Shown: positions 54,992 through 64,000, counted from the stretch's first letter. The stretch is DNA of 64,000 bases from Paraburkholderia fungorum (GCF_900099835.1 NZ_FNKP01000002.1:434001-498000); one strand, 5' to 3'. Made by a program: numbers and translations. Notes: generated by a model not told the origin, from the letters alone.

Positions 54992-55699
54992 ATGGTCAGC
55001 GGTCAAGCTGGGCGCAAACCGATCACCGGCATTTCGTCGATGGCCACGCGCCAGGTACTGGCCGAACTTGCGGCAGCTTATGAGCGCAAGTCGGGGCAGC
55101 GGGTGATCATCGAGTCGGTCGGCGGTGTCGATGCTGCGCGACGAGTTCAGGATGGCGAATCATTCGATATTGTCGTGCTGGCTTCGGATGCACTCGACCG
55201 TCTGGCTGCGACCGGCCATGTCGATCCCTCCAGCAAGGTCAGTCTCGCGCGCTCGGGCGTTGCCATTGCGGTGGCGGCGGGCGCGCGGCATCCGGACATC
55301 AGTACAGAGGCCGCGCTCCGCGAGGCTGTTCTGAATGTGCGCAGCATCGGCTATTCGACGGGGCCGAGCGGTACGCATCTGACGCGTCTGTTCGAGCGTT
55401 GGGGTATCGCGGAAAGTATCGCGTCGCGTATCGTGCAAGCGCCGGCCGGCGTTCCTGTCGGTGCGCTGGTCGCGCGCGGCGATGTCGCGCTCGGCTTTCA
55501 GCAATTCAGCGAACTAATCCACTTGCCCGGTATCGAGGTGGTCGGTGCAATGCCGCCTACGACTCAGGTCACCACTATTTTTGCAGCCTCGATCTGCACG
55601 GCGACAAAGCAACGTGGGGTTGTGCAAGAGTTTCTATCGTTTCTGACTTCACGCGAAGCCGACGACGCCAAATTGGCAAATGGTATGGAGCCGGTATGA
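54992..55699 (+). CDS. ModA-like substrate-binding-fold protein without signal peptide
   Basis: A 235-residue protein resembling type 2 periplasmic binding proteins of the molybdate/ModA group (ESVGGVDAARRVQDGESFDIVVLAS, then IGYSTGPSGTHL and PVGALVARGDVALGFQQFSEL). It has no signal peptide or membrane segment, so it should be cytoplasmic and not an importer component. No ABC permease or ATPase is nearby. Its start is 14 bases past the aldolase stop; a TTG at 54974 would overlap it. The operon lacks a known 4-oxalomesaconate tautomerase, so a catalytic or ligand-sensing role in this pathway is possible. Function is not established. Confidence 0.75.
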   Translation: MVSGQAGRKPITGISSMATRQVLAELAAAYERKSGQRVIIESVGGVDAARRVQDGESFDIVVLASDALDRLAATGHVDPSSKVSLARSGVAIAVAAGARHPDISTEAALREAVLNVRSIGYSTGPSGTHLTRLFERWGIAESIASRIVQAPAGVPVGALVARGDVALGFQQFSELIHLPGIEVVGAMPPTTQVTTIFAASICTATKQRGVVQEFLSFLTSREADDAKLANGMEPV

Positions 55700-55893
55700 T
55701 GGCACTACATGGCTTGCTGCATTAGTGCTTTCCAGATGATCTGCGTCGCAACAGTCACGGCGCGGTAGTGGCGGCGCGTATAAAGCAGCGAGCTATGTAA
55801 AGCGCGGTCCGCATTTCACGGCAAGCTGCCTGGTTCATTAAAGAGGCTCGGACCGATACCGTTCTGATTCGCCGCTCCAATAAGGTTGAGTGA

Positions 55894-57699
55894 GTGATCG
55901 CCGAGTTCTTTCATCTCCGAAAATCCGGACCGCGTTGGCCAGTCGCGAGCCGCGCTGCAATCAGCATTGGAGTGCTGGTGGCGACCGGGTGGCTGTCCGG
56001 GCACTTATCGGCAGGATTAATGGCGACGCTCGGCGCGTTCACGTCGCTTTATGCGTCCGATCGACCTTATCGCAATCGCGCGTGGGTACTCGCCGGCATT
56101 TCGCTCTCGTTTGCCCTTGTCGTGAGCCTTGGCGTGGGCGTACAGCATCTGCCGGGGCTGGCTATTCCTCTGCTCGTCGTGATTGCAATGCTCGCGACGT
56201 TTATCTGCCATGCGATCAGAATCGGCCAGCCAGGCGCTTATATGTTCGCGTTGGCCTGTGCCGCGGGCACGAGTGTCCCCGTCGCTCATATGGCGTTCTA
56301 CGAGGTCGGCGCGCTGGTTCTGGCGGGGGGCGCAGTATCGTGGATCGTGCACATGGCGGCCGGAATTTCTTGGCCTCGCGGTCCCGAGCGGCAGGCGGTC
56401 GTGGCGGCATCGCGCGCGGTTGAACATTTCGCAGAAATGGTTGGCACAGGAGAAGAGGATCAGGCTCGCCACGACGCCGCTCTATCACTTCATGATGCAT
56501 GGGCCGCGCTCGTGACTTATCAGCCGCTTCATGTTCATCCCGATACGGCGCTGTTGCACTTGCTGGCTCTCAATCGCGAACTGCATCTGCTTTTTGCCGC
56601 GTGCGTCAATGCTGGCAAGTCGTCTGAAATAGACAGGCGCGTTCTGGCGACGCGGGCTTCTGACGTTGGGCAACTGGCGAATTCGTCCGCAGATAGTCGC
56701 AGTCCCTCGCGGCAATCTGATTTTCCTTTGGGACGTCTCAGCTCGTCCGAATTAATAGTCGAATCGCTTGAATGGAATTCCGCTGCGTCGGCGGTCACGC
56801 TGCGTGTAGGCGTTGCGGTGGCGGTGGCCGGCACAATTGGCGCGGCGTTTGGTCTGGAGCGCGCCTATTGGGCAATGGCCGCCGCCGTGCTCGTTTTGCA
56901 TCAGGGATTGGCGTGGCAACGCACCTTGCGACGGGGCGTCGAGCGGACCATCGGCACGCTGGTCGGGCTAGGGGTGGCAGGTGCCATACTCGCGATTCAT
57001 CCAGCCGGTGCATGGCTCGTGCTAACCATGATGAGCCTCCAGTTTTGCGTCGAGATGCTGGTCACGCGCAATTACGCATTTGCCGTCGTGTTCGTCACGT
57101 CAATCGCATTACTGATTGCGTCGGGCGGTCACAGCGTGGCCGAGCCCGGCACACTTCTCCTGGCGCGTGGACTCGATACTGCCATTGGTTGCGGCATCGG
57201 GCTGCTTGTTTATGTACTCTTCCGGCCGCGTGATTCGTTTTTGTCGATACGTCAACAGATTGTTCTCACGTTGATTGCCGTTCAGGCGGTGGTCCGGCAC
57301 ATTGCAACGAGCAGCGTGACGACCGACGCTGCGCAGCAGGATCGTCGCGATCTTCAGCACCGCATTCTGGGGCTGGTGGAGTGGTACGAAGAGGAGGCGG
57401 GTGGCCTGATGAGTCACCGGGCTATCGCGAATCGGATGAAGCCGGCAGTCGATGCCGTACAACGGCTAGGCTATAAAGTTCTCGCCGCGTGCTGGTCGCT
57501 CGAGGCGACGCAAGAGGAGCGCACTATCCTGGCGATGCATGAAGCTGTTTCATCAGACGAATTCATAAAGACCTCCGTTGCGTTGGAAGACGTCATCGGT
57601 AGATTGCAGAATGGAAAAAGCCCGGTTACGTCGCAAGACGTGCCGGAGTTTGTACGCGAAGAAATACGTGCGCTGTGTGAGTCGCTGACGTTCGATTGA
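55894..57699 (+). CDS. FUSC-family (AaeB/YccC-like) membrane protein
   Basis: A 601-residue protein with two membrane blocks of about five to six segments each (residues 20-155 and 305-445). Each is followed by a cytoplasmic helical domain, the layout of fusaric acid resistance-type and AaeB aromatic acid efflux pumps. The start is GTG. It may relieve aromatic acid stress from gallate or methoxylated acids. No membrane-fusion protein gene (AaeA type) is adjacent, which leaves the efflux role uncertain. The gap of 194 bases after the ModA-like gene has no strong terminator. Confidence 0.82.
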   Translation: MIAEFFHLRKSGPRWPVASRAAISIGVLVATGWLSGHLSAGLMATLGAFTSLYASDRPYRNRAWVLAGISLSFALVVSLGVGVQHLPGLAIPLLVVIAMLATFICHAIRIGQPGAYMFALACAAGTSVPVAHMAFYEVGALVLAGGAVSWIVHMAAGISWPRGPERQAVVAASRAVEHFAEMVGTGEEDQARHDAALSLHDAWAALVTYQPLHVHPDTALLHLLALNRELHLLFAACVNAGKSSEIDRRVLATRASDVGQLANSSADSRSPSRQSDFPLGRLSSSELIVESLEWNSAASAVTLRVGVAVAVAGTIGAAFGLERAYWAMAAAVLVLHQGLAWQRTLRRGVERTIGTLVGLGVAGAILAIHPAGAWLVLTMMSLQFCVEMLVTRNYAFAVVFVTSIALLIASGGHSVAEPGTLLLARGLDTAIGCGIGLLVYVLFRPRDSFLSIRQQIVLTLIAVQAVVRHIATSSVTTDAAQQDRRDLQHRILGLVEWYEEEAGGLMSHRAIANRMKPAVDAVQRLGYKVLAACWSLEATQEERTILAMHEAVSSDEFIKTSVALEDVIGRLQNGKSPVTSQDVPEFVREEIRALCESLTFD

Positions 57700-58897
57700 G
57701 TAGCTGAGCGGCAATCGTGCGTCGACCTGGTGAAAGTCGTGTTGGTGTGCGTCGAGTCGAGTCGATTCGACCCATCGCCTGTCCTGCTCGAATGACCCGT
57801 CGACCACATGCAAAATCTTTCGACGTTGTGAAATGACGTTTTGTCATTCAACGAAAGTACCTGAAAGCGGCTTTTGCGACACCGACGTTTGTAAAAGCGC
57901 GCGCTCCATCCTCACTGTCAAAGTCATCGTCGAGTTCGCGTAGTAGTTGCCGGACTCGTCCAGATCGGCTTATCCAATCCCTTTCGGTCGATTTAAATAC
58001 GCTGGAATTTGTATCCCCGATCAATACTTCGTGATTATTCTAATTTAATTCCAGCGATAGCGATGGGGTAAATCCATTTCCGCGGGATAAGGTCATTCAC
58101 CCACAGCCTCGAAGGCTATATGAAATACCGAAACCGGAAACCCATCACTGGAGCAAACGAAATTTCGGGCCGATTTGCATCGGCATCTCACGTCATCTTC
58201 GTGAAAGCCACGCATATTCTTTATATTATTTATGTAACGAGTTGTTAATGGCTATGCTCTCTTGCGGTGCATGATGCACCTCACGAAGGCGACTGCTTTA
58301 AACACGGCTTTCAAGCACGTTTTACATATAGGGTCGAAGTCGCAAAGATCGCGTACATCCAATCCTCTGATCAACACGAGAAAACCAGAATTTTTGCGAT
58401 GCAGGAAATTATTAGAAATATTTATACTATTTGGCCGAAAAGTGCTATTTCTTCTGTGATTAAGCGGTCACTCCGGGTACGATTTACCCCGGTCGCTGCG
58501 GTTGAAGGAATATTTTGCTGAGAGGGTCAGAAGGTCCGTCCCTTTGGGCAAACGTTTGCTTAACAGGCGACTTCGCTTTGTAAACATATGCTTTAAACAG
58601 CAACGGGTGTCGCAGTCAGGTCGTCTCCCATCGTACGTTCAAGTAACGTGACGCGCATCGGCTCGCCCCTGGCGATCGCTGATATCCGTTTGCTGGATTA
58701 TCACGTTTAAAGGGCTTCGCGCCCGGAAGTTTCAATAGAACATCTAAAACGATGTCTGTAATGCGCTAAAAGATTTTAATTTTCTCTGGGCTACGAATTC
58801 AAATCGGTTTGTCCTTGCGCATTGAATCACTTGAACCTCCAAAAATAATCTTTGGACTTTTTATCGAGAATTTTCTCGACAGTGGAAACTATTTGCC
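57700..58897. other. 1.2-kb AT-rich region upstream of the secreted glycosidase
   Basis: No convincing gene is present; the frame at 58262-58521 lacks a ribosome site and domain signals. AT content is well above that of the flanking genes. A LacI-type palindrome lies at 58548-58559. A dyad around 58472-58495 could form a hairpin. The length suggests a complex promoter or a long leader for the gene at 58898. Confidence 0.5.
58548..58559. promoter_or_regulatory. LacI-family-like operator GCAAACGTTTGC
   Basis: A perfect 12-base palindrome with the central CG typical of LacI/PurR-type sites, about 340 bases upstream of the secreted glycosidase gene. No LacI-type regulator is encoded in the window, so the binding protein would be elsewhere. 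Confidence 0.45.
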
Positions 58898-60457
58898 ATG
58901 GTAAAACGACGTCAATTTATTGGTGCCCTCACGGCACTGGGTGGAAGTTATCTTTTGAGCGCTTGCGGTGGCGGAGGCTCGGGAGACAATAGCGGCAGTA
59001 GTGGATCGGCTGACAGTAAGGCAACTGCCAAATCGAGCACCGCATCGGCGAGCGGAACGACGGTCCCGCCGGCAGCTTCGGTTACCGACAGTTCGGGCAA
59101 CGTGTGGACGCTGTCGGGCGGCTCGGTCTATCAAAACGGCTCGAAAGCTGGAGACACCTACAACGTTTCGCTCATTCTGTACTACGGCACCACCATTTAT
59201 CACGAAGGCACTGGCGGCCAGTTCTATGCATGGGGCGGCTCTGGCTGGTCGTCGTGCAACGATCCGCGCCTCGGTGGTACTTCGGCAGACGGCACGACGC
59301 TGCCGGCTTCCCCGTACATCATCGACAAGTCCAATGCGATCTGGACTCTCGTCAATGGCGTGATCTACCGGAACGGCGCGACCGTTGGCAATACCTATAA
59401 CGTGACGCTGGTGCTCTGGTACGGCGGCAAGATCTGGCATTGCGGTACGGGCGGCCAGTTTTACGTCAATGCGGGTGTCGCTGCGCAGTGGCTGGCGTGT
59501 AACGATCCGCGCATTACCCCCACGCAAACCGCAGGCATGTTCTACGGTATCAACGGCCACTACGACTACACCTATACGCCGACGCAACTTGTTTCCATTC
59601 TGAAGTCGATGGGTTGCACGAGCTATCGCGTTGGATGTACTGACGACTCGACGTCGTTGAATGCGGTCGTCAAACTGGCGGAGGCATTCCAGTCGGCCGG
59701 ACTCACGCTGGTGGTTCTCGTCAATCAAGGCGTGTACTCGTCCGGCAGCACGCTGTTTGCCAACGAGTCGGCTGCGTACAGCCGTGGTTATACGGCCGGT
59801 TCAACGGTTGCTAACGCGCTGAAGCCGTATGGCGTGACGATCTACGAATGCGGTAACGAGTTGACGCGTCAGAACGGCATCATTATCGATTCGACCAACG
59901 CAGGGACGAACGCCGCTGACTTCAACAATTCGAACTGGCCTGTCATGCGTGGCGTGATGCGCGGCATGATCGACGGTGTGAAGTCGGCGCAGTCCAACGC
60001 GAAGTGCGGTATCAACTTCTGCGTCGCAGATATCGGTGCGGCCGATGCACTGTGGGACGGTATGCAACCTGACGGCAGTGGCGGTTATCCCACGGTGCGT
60101 TGGGACATCACGACGTGGCACAACTACGAAGTGTACGGTGACATCTTCAATATCGGGACCGACGGTGCAGGCCCCGGTTTCGATCTGCCGACGTACTGTA
60201 AGGCCCGCTACAACGTGCCGTTCATCATTACGGAGTGGAACACGGGTCCGGAGCAAACCGAGGCGTATCGCGCAAATTACATCACCACGCAACTGGGCGA
60301 GTTCTATCAGAACAGAAAGTCGCACAACATTCAGTCAGTGATGTACTACGTGCTCGATAGCGGTGACGACACCTACGGCATTATGGTCAACGGGTCCGCG
60401 ATCAATCCGTCGTACAGTGCGTTCACGAGCTTCACGTCAGGTCACGCGGATAACTAA
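58898..60457 (+). CDS. Secreted glycosidase-like lipoprotein with two N-terminal repeats
   Basis: A 519-residue protein. The start MVKRRQFIGALTALGG with a lipobox near LLSAC (cysteine near residue 24) suggests a twin-arginine- or Sec-exported lipoprotein. A Gly/Ser-rich linker follows. Two tandem repeats of about 60 residues span roughly 65-130 and 145-210, each with WTL, VYQNG or VIYRNG, YNV, GTGGQFY and CNDPR. The C-terminal 300 residues look like a clan-A TIM-barrel glycosidase: YECGNELTR supplies a candidate acid/base glutamate and FIITEWNTG a candidate nucleophile. The repeats probably bind carbohydrate. A role on plant or self exopolysaccharide is inferred from architecture. Confidence 0.78.
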   Translation: MVKRRQFIGALTALGGSYLLSACGGGGSGDNSGSSGSADSKATAKSSTASASGTTVPPAASVTDSSGNVWTLSGGSVYQNGSKAGDTYNVSLILYYGTTIYHEGTGGQFYAWGGSGWSSCNDPRLGGTSADGTTLPASPYIIDKSNAIWTLVNGVIYRNGATVGNTYNVTLVLWYGGKIWHCGTGGQFYVNAGVAAQWLACNDPRITPTQTAGMFYGINGHYDYTYTPTQLVSILKSMGCTSYRVGCTDDSTSLNAVVKLAEAFQSAGLTLVVLVNQGVYSSGSTLFANESAAYSRGYTAGSTVANALKPYGVTIYECGNELTRQNGIIIDSTNAGTNAADFNNSNWPVMRGVMRGMIDGVKSAQSNAKCGINFCVADIGAADALWDGMQPDGSGGYPTVRWDITTWHNYEVYGDIFNIGTDGAGPGFDLPTYCKARYNVPFIITEWNTGPEQTEAYRANYITTQLGEFYQNRKSHNIQSVMYYVLDSGDDTYGIMVNGSAINPSYSAFTSFTSGHADN

Positions 60458-60552
60458 CACGCGGTTGTCGGTGCCTGTTCTTATGCGAAGGATGTGAAGG
60501 AACAGGCACCGCGTGTTGAGCCGCTACAATGGCTTATCTCGCGGCAAGTCCG

Positions 60553-60600
60553 AGCGGGTGATGGAGGTACTTTCGTATCTCCATCACCCGCTTTTCGCTT
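60553..60600 (+). terminator. Strong intrinsic terminator after the glycosidase gene
   Basis: CGGGTGATGGAG (60555-60566) pairs perfectly with CTCCATCACCCG (60579-60590). It can extend by two pairs, and repeated CTTTT follows. It lies about 100 bases past the stop. Confidence 0.88.
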
Positions 60601-60638
60601 TTCGCTTTTCGAGCCGGTGGCTTTCCACCCTTCATCTT

Positions 60639-61646
60639 TCAGGCAAGCAGCTTTCCCCAATCGTAGTCGGTCTTGTCGGGAGTGAATGGCAATACGCCGG
60701 CGCCGGGTGTGAATGTTAGCTCGCCGAAGTAGACCCGGTTATCAGGCGCGTATAGGTCCACGCGAACGTAGTCGAAGTCTTCACATAGCTTGACGGCGGT
60801 GTCGAGAACAGTCTGAAGATGCGGAGGACGAGGTGCCGGTTTTGCACTGCGCTTGTAATAACCAATAGCGATGTCGAGATGATTCCAGTCGACGTCGTAC
60901 ACGTCGCCATGAGTGTCGTTCCCGAATCTGTCCGATATCACCAGAATGTAGATGATGGGTCGTCCCGGCCGACCGCCAAAGCAATGCAGCTTGAAATCCG
61001 CAGGTATCTTGCCGCTTTCGTCCAGAAGCAATTGTTCGAAGAAGATGCGTGGTTTGATCTGGCGGTAGTGCCTTTCCCTTGCAATGCTGTAAAACGCGGT
61101 CGACAGCCACTTGTCGGCAAGAAGCTGAAGCTTTTCGAAAGATGTGGCAGATTTATTTTTAACCACCTCGACGAAGCTGCTGCCATGATTGGCCTTCATC
61201 ACAAAGGCGTCCGGCAGCGCGTCGAAGACCTCGCGGGTAAATGCGTCGGGCGCCGCGACTAGCGGAATGAGATGTTCCTCGCCAATCTTGCTCGCGATGT
61301 ATTCCCGAACCGTTAGCTTGTCAGTCAGGCCGATATAGCGCGGATCGGGTCTGAGGCTACGCTGCAGAATCTTTTCGTTAAAGGTAACAGGGCGCACGAG
61401 GTTGGGGTACCGCCCGATACACTTATGATGAAGCAGGCTCAGAAACAGCGAGTCCGGCAGCATTGACTTGGCCGCCTCCTTGATCCTTCTGATCACGGAG
61501 CCAGACTGCGCCGGAGACTGATATAGCGCTGCTAGTGACTGGCCGGTTTCGGCGAGTACTTTGTCCTCATGCAACTCGAGTTCCTTGCGCAGCAAAACAG
61601 ATGCGGCGGCTTCTTCTTCGAGCTGGACGGAAGGGGGAGGCGTCAT
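60639..61646 (-). CDS. TupA-like ATP-grasp protein
   Basis: A 335-residue protein of the TupA-like ATP-grasp family found in polysaccharide and teichuronopeptide loci. HHKCIGRYPNLVRPVTFNEKI near residue 75 is the family entry. KLTVREYIASKIGEEHLIP and MKANHGSSFVEVV form the ATP-binding region. DFDYVRVDLYAPDNRVYFGELTFTPGAG near 300 supplies metal-binding acidic residues. It probably ligates an amino acid or modifies a surface glycan. It converges with the glycosidase gene and lies 50 bases downstream of the GlxA-type regulator stop on the other side. The substrate is unknown. Confidence 0.82.
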   Translation of the reverse strand: MTPPPSVQLEEEAAASVLLRKELELHEDKVLAETGQSLAALYQSPAQSGSVIRRIKEAAKSMLPDSLFLSLLHHKCIGRYPNLVRPVTFNEKILQRSLRPDPRYIGLTDKLTVREYIASKIGEEHLIPLVAAPDAFTREVFDALPDAFVMKANHGSSFVEVVKNKSATSFEKLQLLADKWLSTAFYSIARERHYRQIKPRIFFEQLLLDESGKIPADFKLHCFGGRPGRPIIYILVISDRFGNDTHGDVYDVDWNHLDIAIGYYKRSAKPAPRPPHLQTVLDTAVKLCEDFDYVRVDLYAPDNRVYFGELTFTPGAGVLPFTPDKTDYDWGKLLA

Positions 61647-61696
61647 CTCTCAATCCATTAATTGAAGGCGCTACGCGGCTGTTCGGAAGAGCGGAC

Positions 61697-62659
61697 TCAA
61701 GGGGTTTCCTTCAACATCTCAGTCGCCGAATGCCAGCCGTCTTCAGGCGTTAGCCACCGTTCCTCGGATTCGAAGTGCTGTTGCGCGCGAAATTGCGTAG
61801 GCGACATGCCATACCGCTCCTTGAACAGTCGGCCCAAACGGTTGCCGTCACCCATTCCACACCGCCGGGCAATCTTGTCGACAGGTAGATCAGTATTCTT
61901 CAACATCGTGCAGACGACCTCGAAGCGAGTGCGCAACAGATACTCGAGCGGGGTCATGCCGAATTCGCATTTAAAGCGACGCTGAAAATTGCGCTTGCTC
62001 ATTGCCGCCGATTCAGCCGCTTTGGCAACTGAAATGGCCTTGCTGTAGTTGTCCTTGATCCACCGCGCCGACTCGCGAATCTTCTCCGTTGTCGTCGTAA
62101 TGTTCGCGTCGTCGTGTTCGTTCTTGCTCTGCTCGTTGTAAGTGGGGTGCAGAAGACGGGCAATCTTCCTGACCGTGTCTGAACTGAGATCCCGCTCGAT
62201 CTGGGAAAGAGCCAGATCGGTTGGCGTTACGCTCGGAGTGATGCGCATGGCGTCGCTACCGTCATCGAACAGGAAGATCGGTACTGTCGATTGCAATGGA
62301 TTCCTGCATACAACCGCGAGATTTGCACCTTGCTGAATTCCGAACGATGCAATCGACCCCTGGCGTGAAATCCACGAGAGAAATCGGTCATTGGATTCCA
62401 TCGTTTCGGCGGCATCGCGGCACGCGACAAAGAATGCGTGAAAATCTGCCAGGTTGTAGCGTTCAAGTGTCTGCGTCCAGATGGAAATGCTAGAGGAACT
62501 CGTGACCAATCCGCCTCCATCCGAGAGCACCGAGAAGCGATAAGGAGGTTCTTCGCCTTCGGCTTTTTCGAACTCGTTGGCCAGCCGAAATGCATCTCCA
62601 ATAGCTCCCGTAGTCACCATGGAACAGTCCTGAAAAACCAGAAGACCAATGTGTTTCAT
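61697..62659 (-). CDS. GlxA-type AraC regulator with DJ-1/PfpI-like domain
   Basis: A 320-residue regulator from the preferred start at 62659; ATGs at 62719 and 62734 extend it by up to 25 residues. The N-terminal DJ-1/PfpI-like domain begins KHIGLLVF, and the usual catalytic cysteine position reads FGIQQGANLAVV, so it is likely a ligand-sensing rather than enzymatic domain. The C-terminal AraC helix-turn-helix pair is SVAKAAESAAMSKRNFQRRF, then VDKIARRCGMGDGNRLGRLFKE. It lies upstream of the TupA-like gene in the same direction and may control it. Confidence 0.87.
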   Translation of the reverse strand: MKHIGLLVFQDCSMVTTGAIGDAFRLANEFEKAEGEEPPYRFSVLSDGGGLVTSSSSISIWTQTLERYNLADFHAFFVACRDAAETMESNDRFLSWISRQGSIASFGIQQGANLAVVCRNPLQSTVPIFLFDDGSDAMRITPSVTPTDLALSQIERDLSSDTVRKIARLLHPTYNEQSKNEHDDANITTTTEKIRESARWIKDNYSKAISVAKAAESAAMSKRNFQRRFKCEFGMTPLEYLLRTRFEVVCTMLKNTDLPVDKIARRCGMGDGNRLGRLFKERYGMSPTQFRAQQHFESEERWLTPEDGWHSATEMLKETP

Positions 62660-62976
62660 AGCGCTTAGCCCATTCAGATGCTCTTTGCCGAACGACGTAA
62701 AAAAATCGGTCGAGATCATCGTTCTCGTTATCAAACAAACGAGTCACTCACGTAGCGAGATTAGCGCATCGAAATTTTCAAGACGAACTTGGCCGGTATT
62801 CATGGGTGTTTGGCGTAATAGTCATGATCGGGGAAATACTTACCTCGCAATTTGCTAAAAGTCGTCCTAATATCTATTTCCACCAGAAACTTTTTCCGTA
62901 GCTAATGTGCAAGCCGGCAACTAGAAAGGCTATGAGCCATATGGCTGGCTGCTCCGCGTGGTAAGGGCTGTAGCGG

Positions 62977-63010
62977 AAAAGCGCGTTCTAAACACGCGTT
63001 TTTTCTTTTG
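62977..63010 (+). terminator. Orphan intrinsic terminator
   Basis: AAAAGCGCGT (62977-62986) pairs with ACGCGTTTTT (62994-63003) with one G-U wobble, followed by TCTTTT. No protein gene on the plus strand precedes it, so it may end a small RNA from the 240-base stretch upstream. Confidence 0.55.
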
Positions 63011-64000
63011 AACTGTCACTAACGTTCTGTTACAGCGCCAGACCCGCCTTGTATAACTCTGTTACATTAATTGCAGATAGCAACAATGCTTTCTGTTGCC
63101 GCTGCATTTGTAACGAAATCAACCTAATCGGCCAATAACACCCGAATTTATGCCCGCTATGATTCGGCCGTTTTTTTGCGGGCTATGCTTCACCGCAACA
63201 TGGAAAGAAAAATCGTTAGTCCGCATTGAGCGATTTTTAAATGTTTGAGATGAGTAATTTGCTTTAACGCGCCGTCACCTTGCTGTGGCAAGGTCATGCC
63301 AATTACCTTTCTACGGGGCCGCTGGATACCGTGTCCGGACTCGTGCGTGACATTTGGAGTTGTACCTGTCACTCAGAGTGTTGATCGTCTGGTTCTATCG
63401 GTCTTGCGTTCGTCGTGTTTCGCCAGCTTCTTATGGGACGAGGCGCGACCGTCTAGTGTTCGCATATAACAAATGACTTTGCAGGGCGTGTGTCTGGGAG
63501 GGCACGATGGCGGCTTGCCAACTGGGCGTTAGCAATTCCCGCTCGAGAACTTGTGCCGTGGCAATCAGGCAAATGGTCGACCAGGTTGATCCCGGTGGAG
63601 GAATGCGCCTTTACCTTCTCCCGCTATGACCATAAGTTTTTTCGTAGAAACATCAAGTATTGAAAGTTCTGGAAACTAATTCGCAATCATATTTCGTAGT
63701 ACCAATATGAAAGGCTGATGAATCTATTGGATAGGCGGTTCTTCAGGTTCCATTGGCATTGGAGCACGAGAATGGGCGCCCGTTCAGCGCGGCAATGCCG
63801 CTAGCTTCAAGCGGTCTGCAGTAACGATCGGCTTTGCCAGCAAGACCAGTAACAAGCGCCGTACTGTCATCCGTTGTTCATGAAGTTCTGAACACGGTTC
63901 TCCGACCTTACTGACCCAGCACGTAACTCCGAGGTGCTGCCGGCCAATCAAGCCAACGCCGGCCGGCGGCGGTTCCAGATCGCGAACTGGTGGTGCAGCA
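63011..64000. other. About 1 kb without a recognisable gene
   Basis: Only short frames occur; the longest (63190-63372, minus) lacks a ribosome site. Two CTGTTACA copies lie 32 bases apart (63027-63034 and 63059-63066), with an inverted TGTAAC at 63109. From about 63800 to the edge the sequence is GC-rich again and may belong to an element or gene outside the window. Confidence 0.45.

Noticed and set aside
54992..55699. Molybdate ABC transporter binding protein
   Set aside because: No signal peptide and no modB or modC beside it; it sits in an aromatic catabolic operon.
1..64000. CRISPR arrays, rRNA or tRNA genes, and complete insertion sequences
   Set aside because: No regularly spaced repeats, no recognisable structural RNA genes and no transposase were seen in the window.

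Overview
The window looks like a piece of a plant- or soil-associated Burkholderiaceae chromosome, most likely Paraburkholderia or a close relative. This is inferred from the high GC, the OmpC-like trimeric porin, and a mix of siderophore synthesis, plant cell-wall sugar catabolism and lignin/tannin aromatic catabolism. No taxon search could be run. No rRNA, tRNA or CRISPR array was recognised.

Siderophore region (1-16.1 kb, minus strand). One operon reads mbtH, type II thioesterase, an SznF-like helical-plus-cupin metalloenzyme, then a giant NRPS that runs off the left edge. The NRPS starts with a YqcI/YcgG-type (DcsA/GntA-like) haem N-hydroxylase domain fused in frame to a fatty acyl-AMP ligase, followed by ACP-C-A-T-E-C-A-T-C-A. 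Pocket residues predict glycine for A2 and an aspartate-like substrate for A3. A Fur-box-like palindrome next to a sigma70-like promoter lies upstream of mbtH. An Arg N-hydroxylase family plus an SznF-type cupin with an acylated NRPS points to an N-N bonded (diazeniumdiolate, graminine/gramibactin-type) lipopeptide siderophore. The fusion is the most unusual feature of the window.

Arabinose region (16.4-31.7 kb, mostly plus strand). It holds an L-arabinonate-type dehydratase, an AraC regulator, a GPH sugar:cation symporter with a GH127 beta-L-arabinofuranosidase, a complete ABC sugar importer, a GH51 alpha-L-arabinofuranosidase, a FadR-type GntR regulator and an MFS sugar-acid transporter. 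Together they would import and dismantle arabinan or extensin arabinosides and feed oxidative arabinose catabolism. A methyltransferase and a secreted SGNH esterase follow.

Oxygenase and signalling region (34.1-42.2 kb). A MarR regulator is divergent from two VanA-type Rieske oxygenases that share one VanB-type reductase. Next comes a CqsA/LqsA-family alpha-hydroxyketone autoinducer synthase, convergent with a translationally coupled membrane histidine kinase and an atypical response regulator. This is a compact CqsA/LqsA/Jqs-type quorum-sensing set.

Gallate region (45.3-57.7 kb). It holds a porin, gallate dioxygenase, a tannase-family lipoprotein, an AAHS aromatic-acid transporter, LigJ-type 4-oxalomesaconate hydratase, LigK-type aldolase, a signal-less ModA-like protein and a FUSC-type efflux protein. 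Tannin esters could be cleaved to gallate and taken to pyruvate plus oxaloacetate. No PrpF-type tautomerase (GalD/LigU) is present, and the ModA-like protein occupies the operon slot where one might be expected.

Right end (57.7-64 kb). A long untranslated leader with a LacI-type palindrome precedes a secreted glycosidase lipoprotein. Then come a TupA-like ATP-grasp protein, a GlxA-type AraC regulator and about 1.3 kb without a recognisable gene.
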